Shown: one piece after another, positions 44,802 to 52,716 of the stretch
How positions within the stretch are numbered: position 1 is the first letter of the stretch
Layout: each line of letters begins with the position of its first letter
Assembly: GCA_963786495.1 (NCBI GenBank)
Contig: CAWAZL010000006.1
Coordinates: 62,001 to 126,000 of the forward strand
Length of the DNA stretch: 64,000 nucleotides
Reading direction: 5' to 3'
DNA from: JALZKA01 sp963786495
GTDB taxonomy: Bacteria > Actinomycetota > Thermoleophilia > Solirubrobacterales > 70-9
The notes under the pieces: generated by a model
The model's input: the letters and a program-made list of their open reading frames with translations, nothing else
What the model was told of the DNA's origin: nothing
The model's database searches: none
Program-made: the position numbers and the translations under genes

Positions 44802-45290
44802 TTGACCGGCGGCCGCTTTACGCGGCCGCCGGTCGTTTGCGCCCTTGTAGCCCTTGCGATCGCGGGCGCGCTCATCGCATGCGGCGACGACGAGGTGCCG
44901 GAGGGCGCGCTCGCATTCGTCGACGGTGTCAAGGACGGCGAGGTCACTCAGGCCGAGGTCGATGAAGCCATCGGCCACGCAGCCGAGACAGAGGGAATTA
45001 GCGAGGCGCCCGCCGAGGGCACGCCGGAATACGAGGCGCTCCTGGTTCCGGCGGTGTCCGAGGTCATCGTTATCCGCTGGATTCACGGCGAAGGAGCAGA
45101 AGCGGGTGTTTCGACCGCCGAGACGGAGGAACACGCCGGCGAGCACGGGTCGCTCCTCGCGGATTTCCCAGCCGAGTTCATAGCCAAATGGCGGGAGCGC
45201 ACGGTTTGCTCCGAGGAGCTGCTCACGGCCGCTGAAGATGAAAGCGCTGCCCGAGAGCAGCTCGCCGAGCTCTGCTCGAACTTCAACTAG
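44802..45290 (+). CDS. Putative lipoprotein resembling a SurA/PrsA N-terminal domain
   Basis: The 162-residue protein has a signal sequence ending in a lipobox-like LIAC (VVCALVALAIAGALIACGDD). The following region (GALAFVDGVKDGEVTQAEVD) resembles the start of SurA/PpiC-type chaperones, but there is no parvulin domain and the protein ends in LAELCSNFN. It could be a truncated foldase relative or a separate family. The TTG start lacks a strong ribosome-binding site; no other start gives a signal peptide. It sits 20 bp after the membrane-protein gene and 14 bp before gatC. Confidence 0.6.
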   Translation: MTGGRFTRPPVVCALVALAIAGALIACGDDEVPEGALAFVDGVKDGEVTQAEVDEAIGHAAETEGISEAPAEGTPEYEALLVPAVSEVIVIRWIHGEGAEAGVSTAETEEHAGEHGSLLADFPAEFIAKWRERTVCSEELLTAAEDESAAREQLAELCSNFN

Positions 45291-45304
45291 GGCTCGCCCC
45301 TAAC

Positions 45305-45601
45305 ATGGGCGCGGTGATCGACCGCGATCAGGTATTGCACGTCGCCAAGCTCGCCCGGCTCGAGCTGTCCGACGACGAGGTGGAGCAGATGGCCTCAGAG
45401 CTCTCGGGGATCCTCGAGCACGTCGACCGCATCTCTGAGCTCGATCTGGAGGGCGTGGAGCCCACTTCGCACGTGGTCGAGCTCGAGAACGTGCTCCGTG
45501 CCGACGAACCGGCGCCCAGCCTGGAGCGCGACGCCGCGCTCCAAAACGCCCCTGACCCCGCCGACGGAGCCTTCAGGGTTCCATCGCCCGGCGCTTCGTG
45601 A
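45305..45601 (+). CDS. gatC: Asp/Glu-tRNA(Asn/Gln) amidotransferase subunit C
   Basis: The small 98-residue subunit wraps around GatA and stabilises GatAB. It shows VLHVAKLARLELSDDEVEQM, SGILEHVDRISELDLEGVEP and the C-terminal LRADEPAPSLERDAALQNAP, all family hallmarks. Its stop overlaps the GTG start of gatA by 4 bp, giving the order C-A-(zincin)-B. Confidence 0.93.
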   Translation: MGAVIDRDQVLHVAKLARLELSDDEVEQMASELSGILEHVDRISELDLEGVEPTSHVVELENVLRADEPAPSLERDAALQNAPDPADGAFRVPSPGAS

Positions 45602-47064
45602 GCGACGCAGAGATCCGCGGGTTGACAGCCGCGCAGGCGCTGGAGCGCATCGGGGCCGGCGATCTTGCCGCCGCTGACTACGCCGCTGCCTTCGACGGAG
45701 TCGAAGACGAGCTGAACGCCTTCCTTTGGTCGCGGGATGAGGCGCCATCGCCCGGAGACGGGCCCCTGGCCGGCGTTCCCGTCGCGGTCAAGGACATCTT
45801 CTGCACCCAGGGCATCCCGACGACCGCCGGCTCCAAGATCCTCGAGGGCTACGTGCCTCCGTACACGTCGACGGCGGTCGCGCGACTGGAGGCGGCAGGC
45901 GCGGCGACGCTGGCCAAGGCCAACATGGACGAGTTCGCGATGGGCTCGTCGAACGAGAACTCTGCCTACGGCGATGTCCTGAACCCCTGGGACCACGATC
46001 GCGTCCCCGGCGGCAGCTCGGGCGGCTCGGCCGCCGCAGTCGCCGCGGGCCTCGCGCCCGTCGCGATCGGCACCGACACGGGCGGATCCATCCGCCAGCC
46101 GGCCGCGCTCTGCGGGATTGTTGGCCTGAAGCCCACGTACGGGGCGGTGTCCCGCTACGGGATGATCGCGTTCGCCTCGTCGCTCGACCAGTGCGGGCCG
46201 CTCACCCGCGACGTCACCGACGCGGCGCTGCTTCTGCGCGAGCTCGAGGGACGCGACCCGATGGACTCGACCTCAACTGGCATCCCCGGCGGCGTCGAGG
46301 TCCCGTCCGGTGGCGATCTCACCGGCGTCCGCTTCGGCGTCGCCACGGACTTCTCGGACGAGGCGGAAGGCGTCGAGACCGATGTCGCCCAGCTCTTCCG
46401 CTCGACGCTCGATCTCATCCGCTCCCAGGGCGGAGAGATCGTCGACATCGAGCTCCCTAACGCGGGCCACGGCCTCTCCGCCTACTACGTGATCGCGCCG
46501 GCGGAGGCGTCGGCGAACCTCGCCCGCTTCGACGGCGTCCGCTACGGCCTGCGCGTCAACGGCGACGAGGACCTCGGCCAGATGTACGAGCGCACGCGCT
46601 CCCAGGGCTTCGGGGCCGAGGTAAAACGCCGCATCATGCTCGGCACATACGCGCTGTCCTCCGGCTACTACGACGCCTACTACGGCCAGGCGCAAAGGGT
46701 CCGCACGAAGATCGCCGGAGACTTCCGCACCGCGTTCGAGAAGTGCGACTTCGTTGTCACCCCGACCTCGCCGTCGGTCGCCTTCAAGCGGGGCGAGCGA
46801 ACCCAGGATCCGCTTGCGATGTACCTCTCGGACTTCTTCACCGTGCCGATGTCGCTTGCGGGTATCCCCGCCATCTCGATCCCTGCCGGCCTGGGCGCCG
46901 CGTCCGGCCTGCCGGTCGGCTTCCAGGTCGCCGGACCCGCCTTCTCAGAGACCCGGCTTCTTGATGCGGCCTATGGGATCGAGAACGCCATCTCCTTCGA
47001 CGGGAGGCCCGCGGATGATGTCGATCGAGGAGACCGAGGCGGCGGTGCGCGAGGCGCTCGATGA
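45598..47064 (+). CDS. gatA: Asp/Glu-tRNA(Asn/Gln) amidotransferase subunit A
   Basis: This glutaminase subunit of the amidotransferase releases ammonia for amidation of Glu-tRNA-Gln or Asp-tRNA-Asn. The 488-residue amidase-signature protein has the catalytic Lys in GVPVAVKDIFCT, the Ser loop GGSSGGSAAAVAAGLAPVAI, the nucleophile region GTDTGGSIRQPAALCGIVGL and a normal C-terminal domain (FQVAGPAFSETRLLDAAYGI). Its last 50 bp overlap the zincin gene in another frame, giving the Arg/Gly-rich tail beyond the usual end. Confidence 0.94.
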   Translation: MSDAEIRGLTAAQALERIGAGDLAAADYAAAFDGVEDELNAFLWSRDEAPSPGDGPLAGVPVAVKDIFCTQGIPTTAGSKILEGYVPPYTSTAVARLEAAGAATLAKANMDEFAMGSSNENSAYGDVLNPWDHDRVPGGSSGGSAAAVAAGLAPVAIGTDTGGSIRQPAALCGIVGLKPTYGAVSRYGMIAFASSLDQCGPLTRDVTDAALLLRELEGRDPMDSTSTGIPGGVEVPSGGDLTGVRFGVATDFSDEAEGVETDVAQLFRSTLDLIRSQGGEIVDIELPNAGHGLSAYYVIAPAEASANLARFDGVRYGLRVNGDEDLGQMYERTRSQGFGAEVKRRIMLGTYALSSGYYDAYYGQAQRVRTKIAGDFRTAFEKCDFVVTPTSPSVAFKRGERTQDPLAMYLSDFFTVPMSLAGIPAISIPAGLGAASGLPVGFQVAGPAFSETRLLDAAYGIENAISFDGRPADDVDRGDRGGGARGAR

Positions 47065-47293
47065 GCTTCCCGAGTGGGTGCACGAGGAGATCGGCGACGT
47101 CGCCGTGATCGTCGAGGACGCCCATCCCGACGGGATCATGGGCATCTACGACCCGGTCGGCGGCCTCGAGCGCATCGTGGTCTTTCGCAACGCAAACCCG
47201 AACATCGAGGAGGTCAAGCGCACGGTCTTCCACGAGATCGGCCACCACTTCGGCATGAACGAAGAGCACATCGACAGCCTGGGGTTCGGATGA
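47015..47293 (+). CDS. Minimal zincin-type metallopeptidase family protein
   Basis: The 92-residue protein has the zinc-protease signature HExxHxxG in VFHEIGHHFGMNEEHID near its end, preceded by ELPEWVHEEIGDVAVIVEDA and GIYDPVGGLERIVVFRNA. This is the layout of the small 'minimal zincin' metallopeptidase family (COG3824 type), whose substrate is unknown. GGGAGG lies about 7 nt before ATG 47015. It overlaps gatA by 50 bp and its TGA overlaps the gatB ATG, so it is translated within the gat operon. Confidence 0.85.
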   Translation: MMSIEETEAAVREALDELPEWVHEEIGDVAVIVEDAHPDGIMGIYDPVGGLERIVVFRNANPNIEEVKRTVFHEIGHHFGMNEEHIDSLGFG

Positions 47294-48696
47294 GCGAGTC
47301 CTACGAGGCGGTCATCGGCCTTGAGATCCACGTCCAGCTCCGTACCAAGACGAAGATGTTCTGCGGCTGCGAGCTCTCCTTCGGCGACGATCCCAACGTC
47401 CACACATGCCCTGTCTGTCTGGCCCACCCCGGCAGCCTTCCGGTCGTCAACGCGCAGGCGATTCAGTACGGCATCCAGATCGGCCTGGCGCTCGGCTGTG
47501 AGATCGCCCCGCGGTCGATCTTCCACCGCAAGAACTACTTCTATCCCGATAACCCGAAGGCGTACCAGATCTCCCAGTACGACATTCCACTCGCAACGAA
47601 CGGGCGCCTGGGCGACATCCGCATCCACCGCGTCCACCTGGAGGAGGACGCCGCAAAGCTCGTCCACGTCTCCGAATCCGGCCGAATTCACGGCTCAGGC
47701 TCCGGCGCCTCGCTCGTCGACTTCAACCGCGGCGGCACCCCGCTTGTCGAGATCGTCACCGAGCCGGACGTCCGCTCAGGCGCGGAGGCCCGCGAGTGGC
47801 TCCAGCTCCTTCGCTCGACGATCAAGGCGATCGGCGCCTCGGACGTGAACATGGAGGAGGGGAGCCTCCGCTGCGACGCGAACGTGTCGATCCGCCCCGC
47901 CGGATCGGAGGAGCTCGGCACCAAGACCGAGCTCAAGAACATGAACTCCTTCCGCTTCATCGAGCGCGGCATCGACGCTGAGCTCGAGCGCCAGCGCAGC
48001 ATCGTCGCCGCCGGCGACAAGGTCACACAGGAAACGCTCCACTTCGACCCGCGCTCAGGCTCGATCACGTCACTCCGCTCGAAGGAGGAGGCACACGACT
48101 ACCGCTACTTCCCCGAGCCCGACCTGGTCCCGATCGCTCCGACCGAGGAGATGCTCTCCGAGGCCCGAGCCGCCCTGCCCGAGCTACCCGGCGAGCGGGA
48201 GGCGCGCTACGCCTCGGAGCTCGGCCTGCCCGACGCACACGCCCGCCAACTGGCTCGCGACCCCGAGCTGGGTGAGCTATTCGAAGCAGTGGTCGCCGCC
48301 GGATCGGCCAGCCCTGGCGCCGTCGCCAACTGGGTGACGGGCGAAGCCGCAGCGCGTGAGGTAGAGCCCGAAGCGCTGGCGTCCCTCGTTGCGATGGTCG
48401 AGGACGGCAAGGTCACGAACCAGGCCGCCAAGAAGGTCCTCGCAAAGCTTGCCGAGAGCGGGGGAGACCCCGCGGAGATCGTTGAGTCAGAGGGCTTGGG
48501 CGCGATGGAGGACTCGGGCGAGCTCGAGGCGATCGTCGATCGCGCCTTGGAGGCGCACCCCAACGAGGCGCAGAAGGTGTCAGACGGCGGCATGCAGGCG
48601 ATCGGCCCGATCATCGGCTTCGTCATGCGCGAGACGAAGGGCGCCGCGGACGGCAAGGAAGTCACCCGGATCGTCCGCTTAAAGCTCGGTCTATAG
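47290..48696 (+). CDS. gatB: Asp/Glu-tRNA(Asn/Gln) amidotransferase subunit B
   Basis: This ATP-dependent subunit binds misacylated tRNA and transfers the amide. The 468-residue protein starts YEAVIGLEIHVQLRTKTKMF and shows zinc-ligand cysteines (FCGCEL, HTCPVCLAHPGSLPVVN), HRKNYFYPDNPKAYQISQYD, EDAAKL and KTELKNMNSFRF. A C-terminal helical/YqeY tail (PGAVANWVTGEAAA, GKVTNQAAKKVLAKL) completes it. ATG 47290 overlaps the zincin stop by 4 bp. The stop codon lies within the -10 box of the next gene. Confidence 0.95.
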   Translation: MSESYEAVIGLEIHVQLRTKTKMFCGCELSFGDDPNVHTCPVCLAHPGSLPVVNAQAIQYGIQIGLALGCEIAPRSIFHRKNYFYPDNPKAYQISQYDIPLATNGRLGDIRIHRVHLEEDAAKLVHVSESGRIHGSGSGASLVDFNRGGTPLVEIVTEPDVRSGAEAREWLQLLRSTIKAIGASDVNMEEGSLRCDANVSIRPAGSEELGTKTELKNMNSFRFIERGIDAELERQRSIVAAGDKVTQETLHFDPRSGSITSLRSKEEAHDYRYFPEPDLVPIAPTEEMLSEARAALPELPGEREARYASELGLPDAHARQLARDPELGELFEAVVAAGSASPGAVANWVTGEAAAREVEPEALASLVAMVEDGKVTNQAAKKVLAKLAESGGDPAEIVESEGLGAMEDSGELEAIVDRALEAHPNEAQKVSDGGMQAIGPIIGFVMRETKGAADGKEVTRIVRLKLGL

Positions 48697-48697
48697 T
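48692..48697 (+). promoter_or_regulatory. -10 box TATAGT, leaderless start
   Basis: TATAGT includes the gatB stop codon and is followed by 6 nt and the ATG at 48704. Confidence 0.55.
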
Positions 48698-48703
48698 GCG
48701 CGC

Positions 48704-49267
48704 ATGAGCACTGGCGGGGAGCCTCGGCGCTCCCCAGCAACCGCGCTTTCGCTGCTGGCATTGGTGGTCGCGATCTCCGGCGGCAGCGCCTACGCGGGCT
48801 CTCAGCTCTCCAAGGGCGAATCAAGTGCCAACCCGAAGGCACTCACCGTTCAGTCGGCTAAGAACGTGAAGGCGTCATCGAAGCCGTCGATTGAGGCGCC
48901 CTCCTACAAGCTTTTCGAGCGCGGACCGTTCAAGGTCACCGCGAAGTGTGTGTCCAACCCTCCATCGGTGTTTGGATATCTCTACGTCGATGTGACGAAG
49001 AATGGATCTGTGGGACAGATCAATGGGGCCATGTATGACGGGGACCCCTTCTACATCCCGAAGGCCAAGCTCGAGGTAGAAAATATTCAGACCGGATCGG
49101 CGGCGGGGGTCTCGGCGGTGAACACGTTCCTCGGGATCAACGGCAAGACCGTCACTCAGCTAACGATGAACGTCTTCGTCAAGGAAGGAACTCCGCTTGA
49201 AGGGGACGGCACCTACGGGAACGGCAATCGCTGCATCTTCCAGTTGACCGAGACCGGGACGGGCTAA
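48704..49267 (+). CDS. Secreted hypothetical protein
   Basis: The 187-residue protein has an N-terminal hydrophobic segment (ALSLLALVVAISGGSAYA) that may be a signal peptide or anchor. A linker and a predicted beta-rich domain follow, with KLFERGPFKVTAKCVSNPPS and a second Cys near the end (GNGNRCIFQLTE). The Phe-x-Val-x-Ala-x-Cys and C-terminal Cys could form a disulfide outside the cell. The start is backed by TATAGT 6 nt upstream. I do not recognise the family. Confidence 0.65.
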   Translation: MSTGGEPRRSPATALSLLALVVAISGGSAYAGSQLSKGESSANPKALTVQSAKNVKASSKPSIEAPSYKLFERGPFKVTAKCVSNPPSVFGYLYVDVTKNGSVGQINGAMYDGDPFYIPKAKLEVENIQTGSAAGVSAVNTFLGINGKTVTQLTMNVFVKEGTPLEGDGTYGNGNRCIFQLTETGTG

Positions 49268-49304
49268 GCCTTAGCAGGCGGGGTAGCGGCTAGTTGCCCA
49301 TGCC

Positions 49305-49339
49305 ACTTTGTAACAAGCTGTCACAAAGTCTGCCATAAT
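49305..49339 (+). promoter_or_regulatory. Palindrome and -10 box upstream of ndh
   Basis: ACTTTGT (49305-49311) and ACAAAGT (49323-49329) are perfect inverted arms with an 11-bp spacer that is itself partly symmetrical (TTGTAACA/TGTCACAA). CATAAT (49334-49339) lies 6 nt before ATG 49346. The palindrome covers the -35 position, so a repressor there would block transcription. The TTGT...ACAA ends resemble Rex operators. Confidence 0.55.
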
Positions 49340-49345
49340 CCAGCT

Positions 49346-50683
49346 ATGGCATGGAACGTCGTCATCGCCGGAGGCGGATTCGCTGGAGCATCGGCTGCCC
49401 GCGAGCTGGAGAAGCTCCTGCCGAAGCAGTCAGCGCGCCTGATCCTCGTCAACGACGTCAACTTCATGCTCTACACGCCGTTCCTGCCCGAGGCCGCGGC
49501 CGGCATGCTGGAGCCACGCCACGTGGTGACGCCGCTGCGGGACATGCTGAGGCGAACCAACCTGCGGCTCGGTGCCGTGTCCGGTCACGACCCCGAGGCC
49601 CGGACCGTCGAGATCTCGACTCACGAGGGCGAGGACGAAACGATTCGCTACGACCAATTCCTGGTCGCTGTGGGCTCGGTCTCGCGCTCACTTCCCGTGC
49701 CAGGGCTCGACCAGCATGCGATCGGCTTCAAGAGCCTCGCAGACGCGATCTGGCTCCGCAACCACGTGATCGACACCCTCGAGCGCGCCAATGCCTCCGA
49801 GGATCCCGCGCGCCGCCAGGAGCTCCTGACCTACGTCTTCGTGGGAGGCGGCTACTCCGGCCTGGAGGCACTTGCCGAGCTGCAGGACTTCGCAGCCGAT
49901 GCGATCGACCGCTACCCGCGTGCCCGGCTGACTGGGATGCGCTGGATCCTGGTCGAAGCGATGGACCGCGTTTTGCCCGAGGTCGATGTGGGTCTCGCGG
50001 ATTACGCCGTGCGCGAGCTTCGCGGCCGCGGCATCGACGTGCGCCTGGGAACACGCCTCGAAGAGGCGCGCGCCGACTCGTGCCGCCTTTCGACAGGGGA
50101 GGAGATCCCTACGCAGACGATCGTGTGGACGGCCGGCGTCGCTCCGCATCCGAGCCTTCGCTCGCTGAATCTGCCGTTGACCGACGACTGGAAGGTCGAC
50201 GTCGACGACCACATGCGGGTTCGCGGACTCGATGGGGTGTGGTCGATAGGCGACTGCGCCGCGGTGCCCGACCCCAATCACGATGGCGCCAAGCCCTGCC
50301 CGCCGACCGCGCAGCACGGGGTCCGCCAGGGAAGGGCGGTCGCGCACAACATCGCGGCGGAGCTTGGCGTCGCGACCACGGCTCGTCCCTTCGACTACCA
50401 CGCGAAAGCTGCGTTCGTGAACCTGGGCCGATACAAGGCGGTCGGCCAGCTTGGCAACCAGCGCTTCCGCGGCTTCCCCGCCTGGTGGCTGGCCCGCAGC
50501 TATCACATGAGCCAGGTGCCCGGCGTGGCCCGGAAGATCCGCGCCGTTGCCGACTGGACGATCGGCTTGCCGTTCGCGCGCGACGTCGCAGAGGTCGGCT
50601 CGATCGGCCACCCACGCCCGCTCACCGACGCGGTGTACGAGCGCGGGGGGACGCACCGTCCACTCGAACCTGACGACTCCTAG
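49346..50683 (+). CDS. ndh: Type II NADH dehydrogenase-like FAD oxidoreductase
   Basis: The 445-residue protein has two Rossmann folds: NVVIAGGGFAGASAARELEK binds FAD, and TYVFVGGGYSGLEALAELQD is the NADH-binding fold. The second FAD motif is GVWSIGDCAAVPDP, and PPTAQHGVRQGRAVAHN precedes a membrane-associating C-terminus (FPAWWLARSYHMSQVPG). Such enzymes pass electrons from NADH to quinone without pumping protons. The start is leaderless by its -10 box. The palindrome upstream suggests redox-dependent control. It could also be a related ferredoxin- or sulfide-type reductase, but the motifs favour NDH-2. Confidence 0.87.
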   Translation: MAWNVVIAGGGFAGASAARELEKLLPKQSARLILVNDVNFMLYTPFLPEAAAGMLEPRHVVTPLRDMLRRTNLRLGAVSGHDPEARTVEISTHEGEDETIRYDQFLVAVGSVSRSLPVPGLDQHAIGFKSLADAIWLRNHVIDTLERANASEDPARRQELLTYVFVGGGYSGLEALAELQDFAADAIDRYPRARLTGMRWILVEAMDRVLPEVDVGLADYAVRELRGRGIDVRLGTRLEEARADSCRLSTGEEIPTQTIVWTAGVAPHPSLRSLNLPLTDDWKVDVDDHMRVRGLDGVWSIGDCAAVPDPNHDGAKPCPPTAQHGVRQGRAVAHNIAAELGVATTARPFDYHAKAAFVNLGRYKAVGQLGNQRFRGFPAWWLARSYHMSQVPGVARKIRAVADWTIGLPFARDVAEVGSIGHPRPLTDAVYERGGTHRPLEPDDS

Positions 50684-50707
50684 TTCCTAGAGGCTGCGGT
50701 CTGCGGC

Positions 50708-50713
50708 CATACT
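50708..50713 (+). promoter_or_regulatory. -10 box CATACT, leaderless start
   Basis: CATACT is followed by 6 nt and the GTG at 50720. Confidence 0.4.
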
Positions 50714-50719
50714 TGAGGG

Positions 50720-51025
50720 GTGCTCCAGCCCCTCATCGTCTTCTTCTGCTTCGGCATCGCGACCGGGATCATCGGCCGTGCGAAGGGCGGCTCGTTCTTC
50801 ATCTGGTTCCTGGTCGGGACCTTGCTGCCGGGGATCGGCATCCTCGCTGTGATCTTTCACCGCTCCGAGGTGGACGAGCCGGAGCGGCTTTGCCCGCGCT
50901 GCGGCCGGGTGCAGAAGCTCTACGTCCAGGTTTGCCGGGGGTGTGGCGAGGACCTCTACCTGCCCGACCCGTCCGAGGTCAGGCATCCGCGCGCCATCCG
51001 CGAGGGCCGGCAGAGGATGGTCTAG
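50720..51025 (+). CDS. Small membrane protein with zinc-ribbon-like tail
   Basis: The 101-residue protein has two membrane segments (LIVFFCFGIATGIIGRA; FFIWFLVGTLLPGIGILAVI) then a cytoplasmic pair of CxxC motifs (CPRCGRVQKLYVQVCRGCGE) that looks like a zinc ribbon. GTG 50720 has CATACT 6 nt before it. The coenzyme-binding-type SRPBCC gene follows after 10 bp in the same direction. Family not recognised; similar two-helix plus zinc-ribbon proteins occur widely in actinobacteria. Confidence 0.65.
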   Translation: MLQPLIVFFCFGIATGIIGRAKGGSFFIWFLVGTLLPGIGILAVIFHRSEVDEPERLCPRCGRVQKLYVQVCRGCGEDLYLPDPSEVRHPRAIREGRQRMV

Positions 51026-51035
51026 AACTTCAGCG

Positions 51036-51470
51036 ATGTCGTCTCACCGCCAACAGGCCCTCTTGGACGTCCCGATTGAGCCCGCCTGGGAGCTGGTTGC
51101 GACACCAACGCTTTATCCGTCTTGGTGGCCGCGGGTCATCGAGGTCGAGGGGCAGGAGTTCGAACAAGGCGACGAGTTCGTCCAGGTGACCCGCGATCCG
51201 ATCGGCCAGACCCATCAGACGAACATGCTGATCGAAAGCCGCGAAGAGCTCCGCGAGATTCGCATGAGCTGCCGGCAAACGGGCGCGTTCGCGAATTGGA
51301 CGTTGACCGCCGCCCAAAACGGCACCTTCGTCGACCTTGAGCTGGGCTTAGAGCCAAAAAGCTTGTTGTATCGCCTCGGCGACGCAGCATTGGGGCGCCG
51401 GTACTTCCGCAAGTGGAGCGACGAGTCGCTGGACGCCTTGCGCGAGGCGGCACGCGAGCGAGTGATCTGA
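51036..51470 (+). CDS. SRPBCC (START-like) domain protein
   Basis: The 144-residue protein has the helix-grip pattern QALLDVPIEPAWELVATPTL then YPSWWPRVIEVEGQEFEQGD, central strands (NWTLTAAQNGTFVDLELGL) and a long C-terminal helix (WSDESLDALREAARERV). The family binds hydrophobic ligands in a cavity; the ligand is unknown. ATG 51036 begins directly before the first strand. It lies just after the zinc-ribbon membrane protein gene. Confidence 0.75.
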   Translation: MSSHRQQALLDVPIEPAWELVATPTLYPSWWPRVIEVEGQEFEQGDEFVQVTRDPIGQTHQTNMLIESREELREIRMSCRQTGAFANWTLTAAQNGTFVDLELGLEPKSLLYRLGDAALGRRYFRKWSDESLDALREAARERVI

Positions 51471-51569
51471 CCCCCAGGATGCGCGCCGTGCGCGGCCATG
51501 ACGCCGAAGTGCGGAGGCCTCACGACAGGATTGCGAGTCCGTCGCAGGCATCCCGTAGCCGGTTCTGGC

Positions 51570-52646
51570 TCAGCGCAGCCAGGTCCTGACGATCGCGTTC
51601 GCGAAGCCCGCGCCGTAGCGCATCACGGCCGGCTTCTTGGAGTGCCCATGCAGGCGGGCGACGACCGTGACCGGCACCTCCTTGGCGGGGATGCCGCGCT
51701 TGATCGCCTCGATCATGAACTCGGACGTGTGGAACTGCTCCTGGCGTAGGACCAGCTGTGGCAGCACCGAAGCGCGGACGGCGCGGTAGCCGTTTGAGCA
51801 GTCCGAGACCTTCGTCCGGGTGATGAACGAGACGAGGCGGTTGAAGAAGACGATCCCGAGCTCGCGCGAGCGCGTGTTGGGCTCGGCCTCGCCCAGGACG
51901 CGCGAGCCGTGGGCCATGTCGACCTCGCCCGAGAGCACGGGCTCGACCAGGCGCGGCATCTCCTCGGGCAGATGCTGGCCGTCGGCGTCGATCGTGACGA
52001 CGATCTCGGCGCCCGAGTCGGCGAGTAGCCGGTAGCCGGTCCGAAGAGCCGCTCCGCCGCCGCGGTTGATCACGTGGCGCGCGACCACCGCGCCGGCGTG
52101 CTCGGCCACATCGCCCGTGCCGTCACGCGAGCCGTCATCGACCACCAGCACCGCGGTGGCGCGGCCGCACACCTCCTTCGGAAGCTTCTCCAAGACGACA
52201 CCGATGTTCTCGCGCTCGTTGTAGGCGGGAACCAGGATTGCGATCTTGCCGGCGAAGTGCGCGGTATGGCCGTCGCGACGGAACCGCTCCCAGGCGAGGC
52301 CCTCGAGGACGGCTTGGAGCTCGCGCGTCACTCGCGAGCCCTGAGCGAGCGCACGGACGACGAGGACGAACAGGATCAGGATCGCGAAAACTGCAACGCC
52401 GACGATCCGCGTTCCGTTCTCGCGCTCGAATGAGAAGGCGGACAGGATCGTGTCGAGGAGCTCCGTGCCCGAGACCAGCGCGAGGCCCAGAGCCAGCCCG
52501 AGCAGGATCAAGACGTCGCCGTTGCGGAGCGAGCGGCGGCGCGAGATCGCGAATCCCGCGAGGATCGCTGCCAGGACGAGGCCGCCGACGCGAAGCGCAG
52601 TCAGCTCGTCAGGGAACAGCGCGGATGTGGGGAGACCGAAATCCAC
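51570..52646 (-). CDS. DUF2304-family 2 glycosyltransferase fusion
   Basis: The 358-residue protein has three N-terminal membrane helices of the DUF2304 type (about 15-110), then a GT-A glycosyltransferase (about 130-330). The latter shows KIAILVPAYNERENIGVVLE, VLVVDDGSRDGTGDVAEHAG, GGGAALRTGYRLLADSGAEI and the DXD-type TIDADGQHLPEEMPRL. It is related to dolichol/polyprenyl-phosphate sugar synthases and probably transfers a sugar to a lipid carrier. GTG 52646 begins the first helix region; longer frames upstream lack support. It is divergent from the repeat-protein gene at 52717 with 70 bp between starts. Confidence 0.85.
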   Translation of the reverse strand: MDFGLPTSALFPDELTALRVGGLVLAAILAGFAISRRRSLRNGDVLILLGLALGLALVSGTELLDTILSAFSFERENGTRIVGVAVFAILILFVLVVRALAQGSRVTRELQAVLEGLAWERFRRDGHTAHFAGKIAILVPAYNERENIGVVLEKLPKEVCGRATAVLVVDDGSRDGTGDVAEHAGAVVARHVINRGGGAALRTGYRLLADSGAEIVVTIDADGQHLPEEMPRLVEPVLSGEVDMAHGSRVLGEAEPNTRSRELGIVFFNRLVSFITRTKVSDCSNGYRAVRASVLPQLVLRQEQFHTSEFMIEAIKRGIPAKEVPVTVVARLHGHSKKPAVMRYGAGFANAIVRTWLR

Positions 52647-52680
52647 GGGACGGGGCAGGATAGATGCGCTACGGCTCGGC

Positions 52681-52709
52681 TTGACGGTCCGCCAAGGCGG
52701 ATGTACTGT
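52681..52709 (+). promoter_or_regulatory. Promoter TTGACG-N17-TACTGT
   Basis: TTGACG at 52681-52686, a 17-bp spacer, TACTGT at 52704-52709, then 7 nt to ATG 52717. It is the most complete promoter in the window and predicts a leaderless mRNA. Confidence 0.7.
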
Positions 52710-52716
52710 CAATCGC

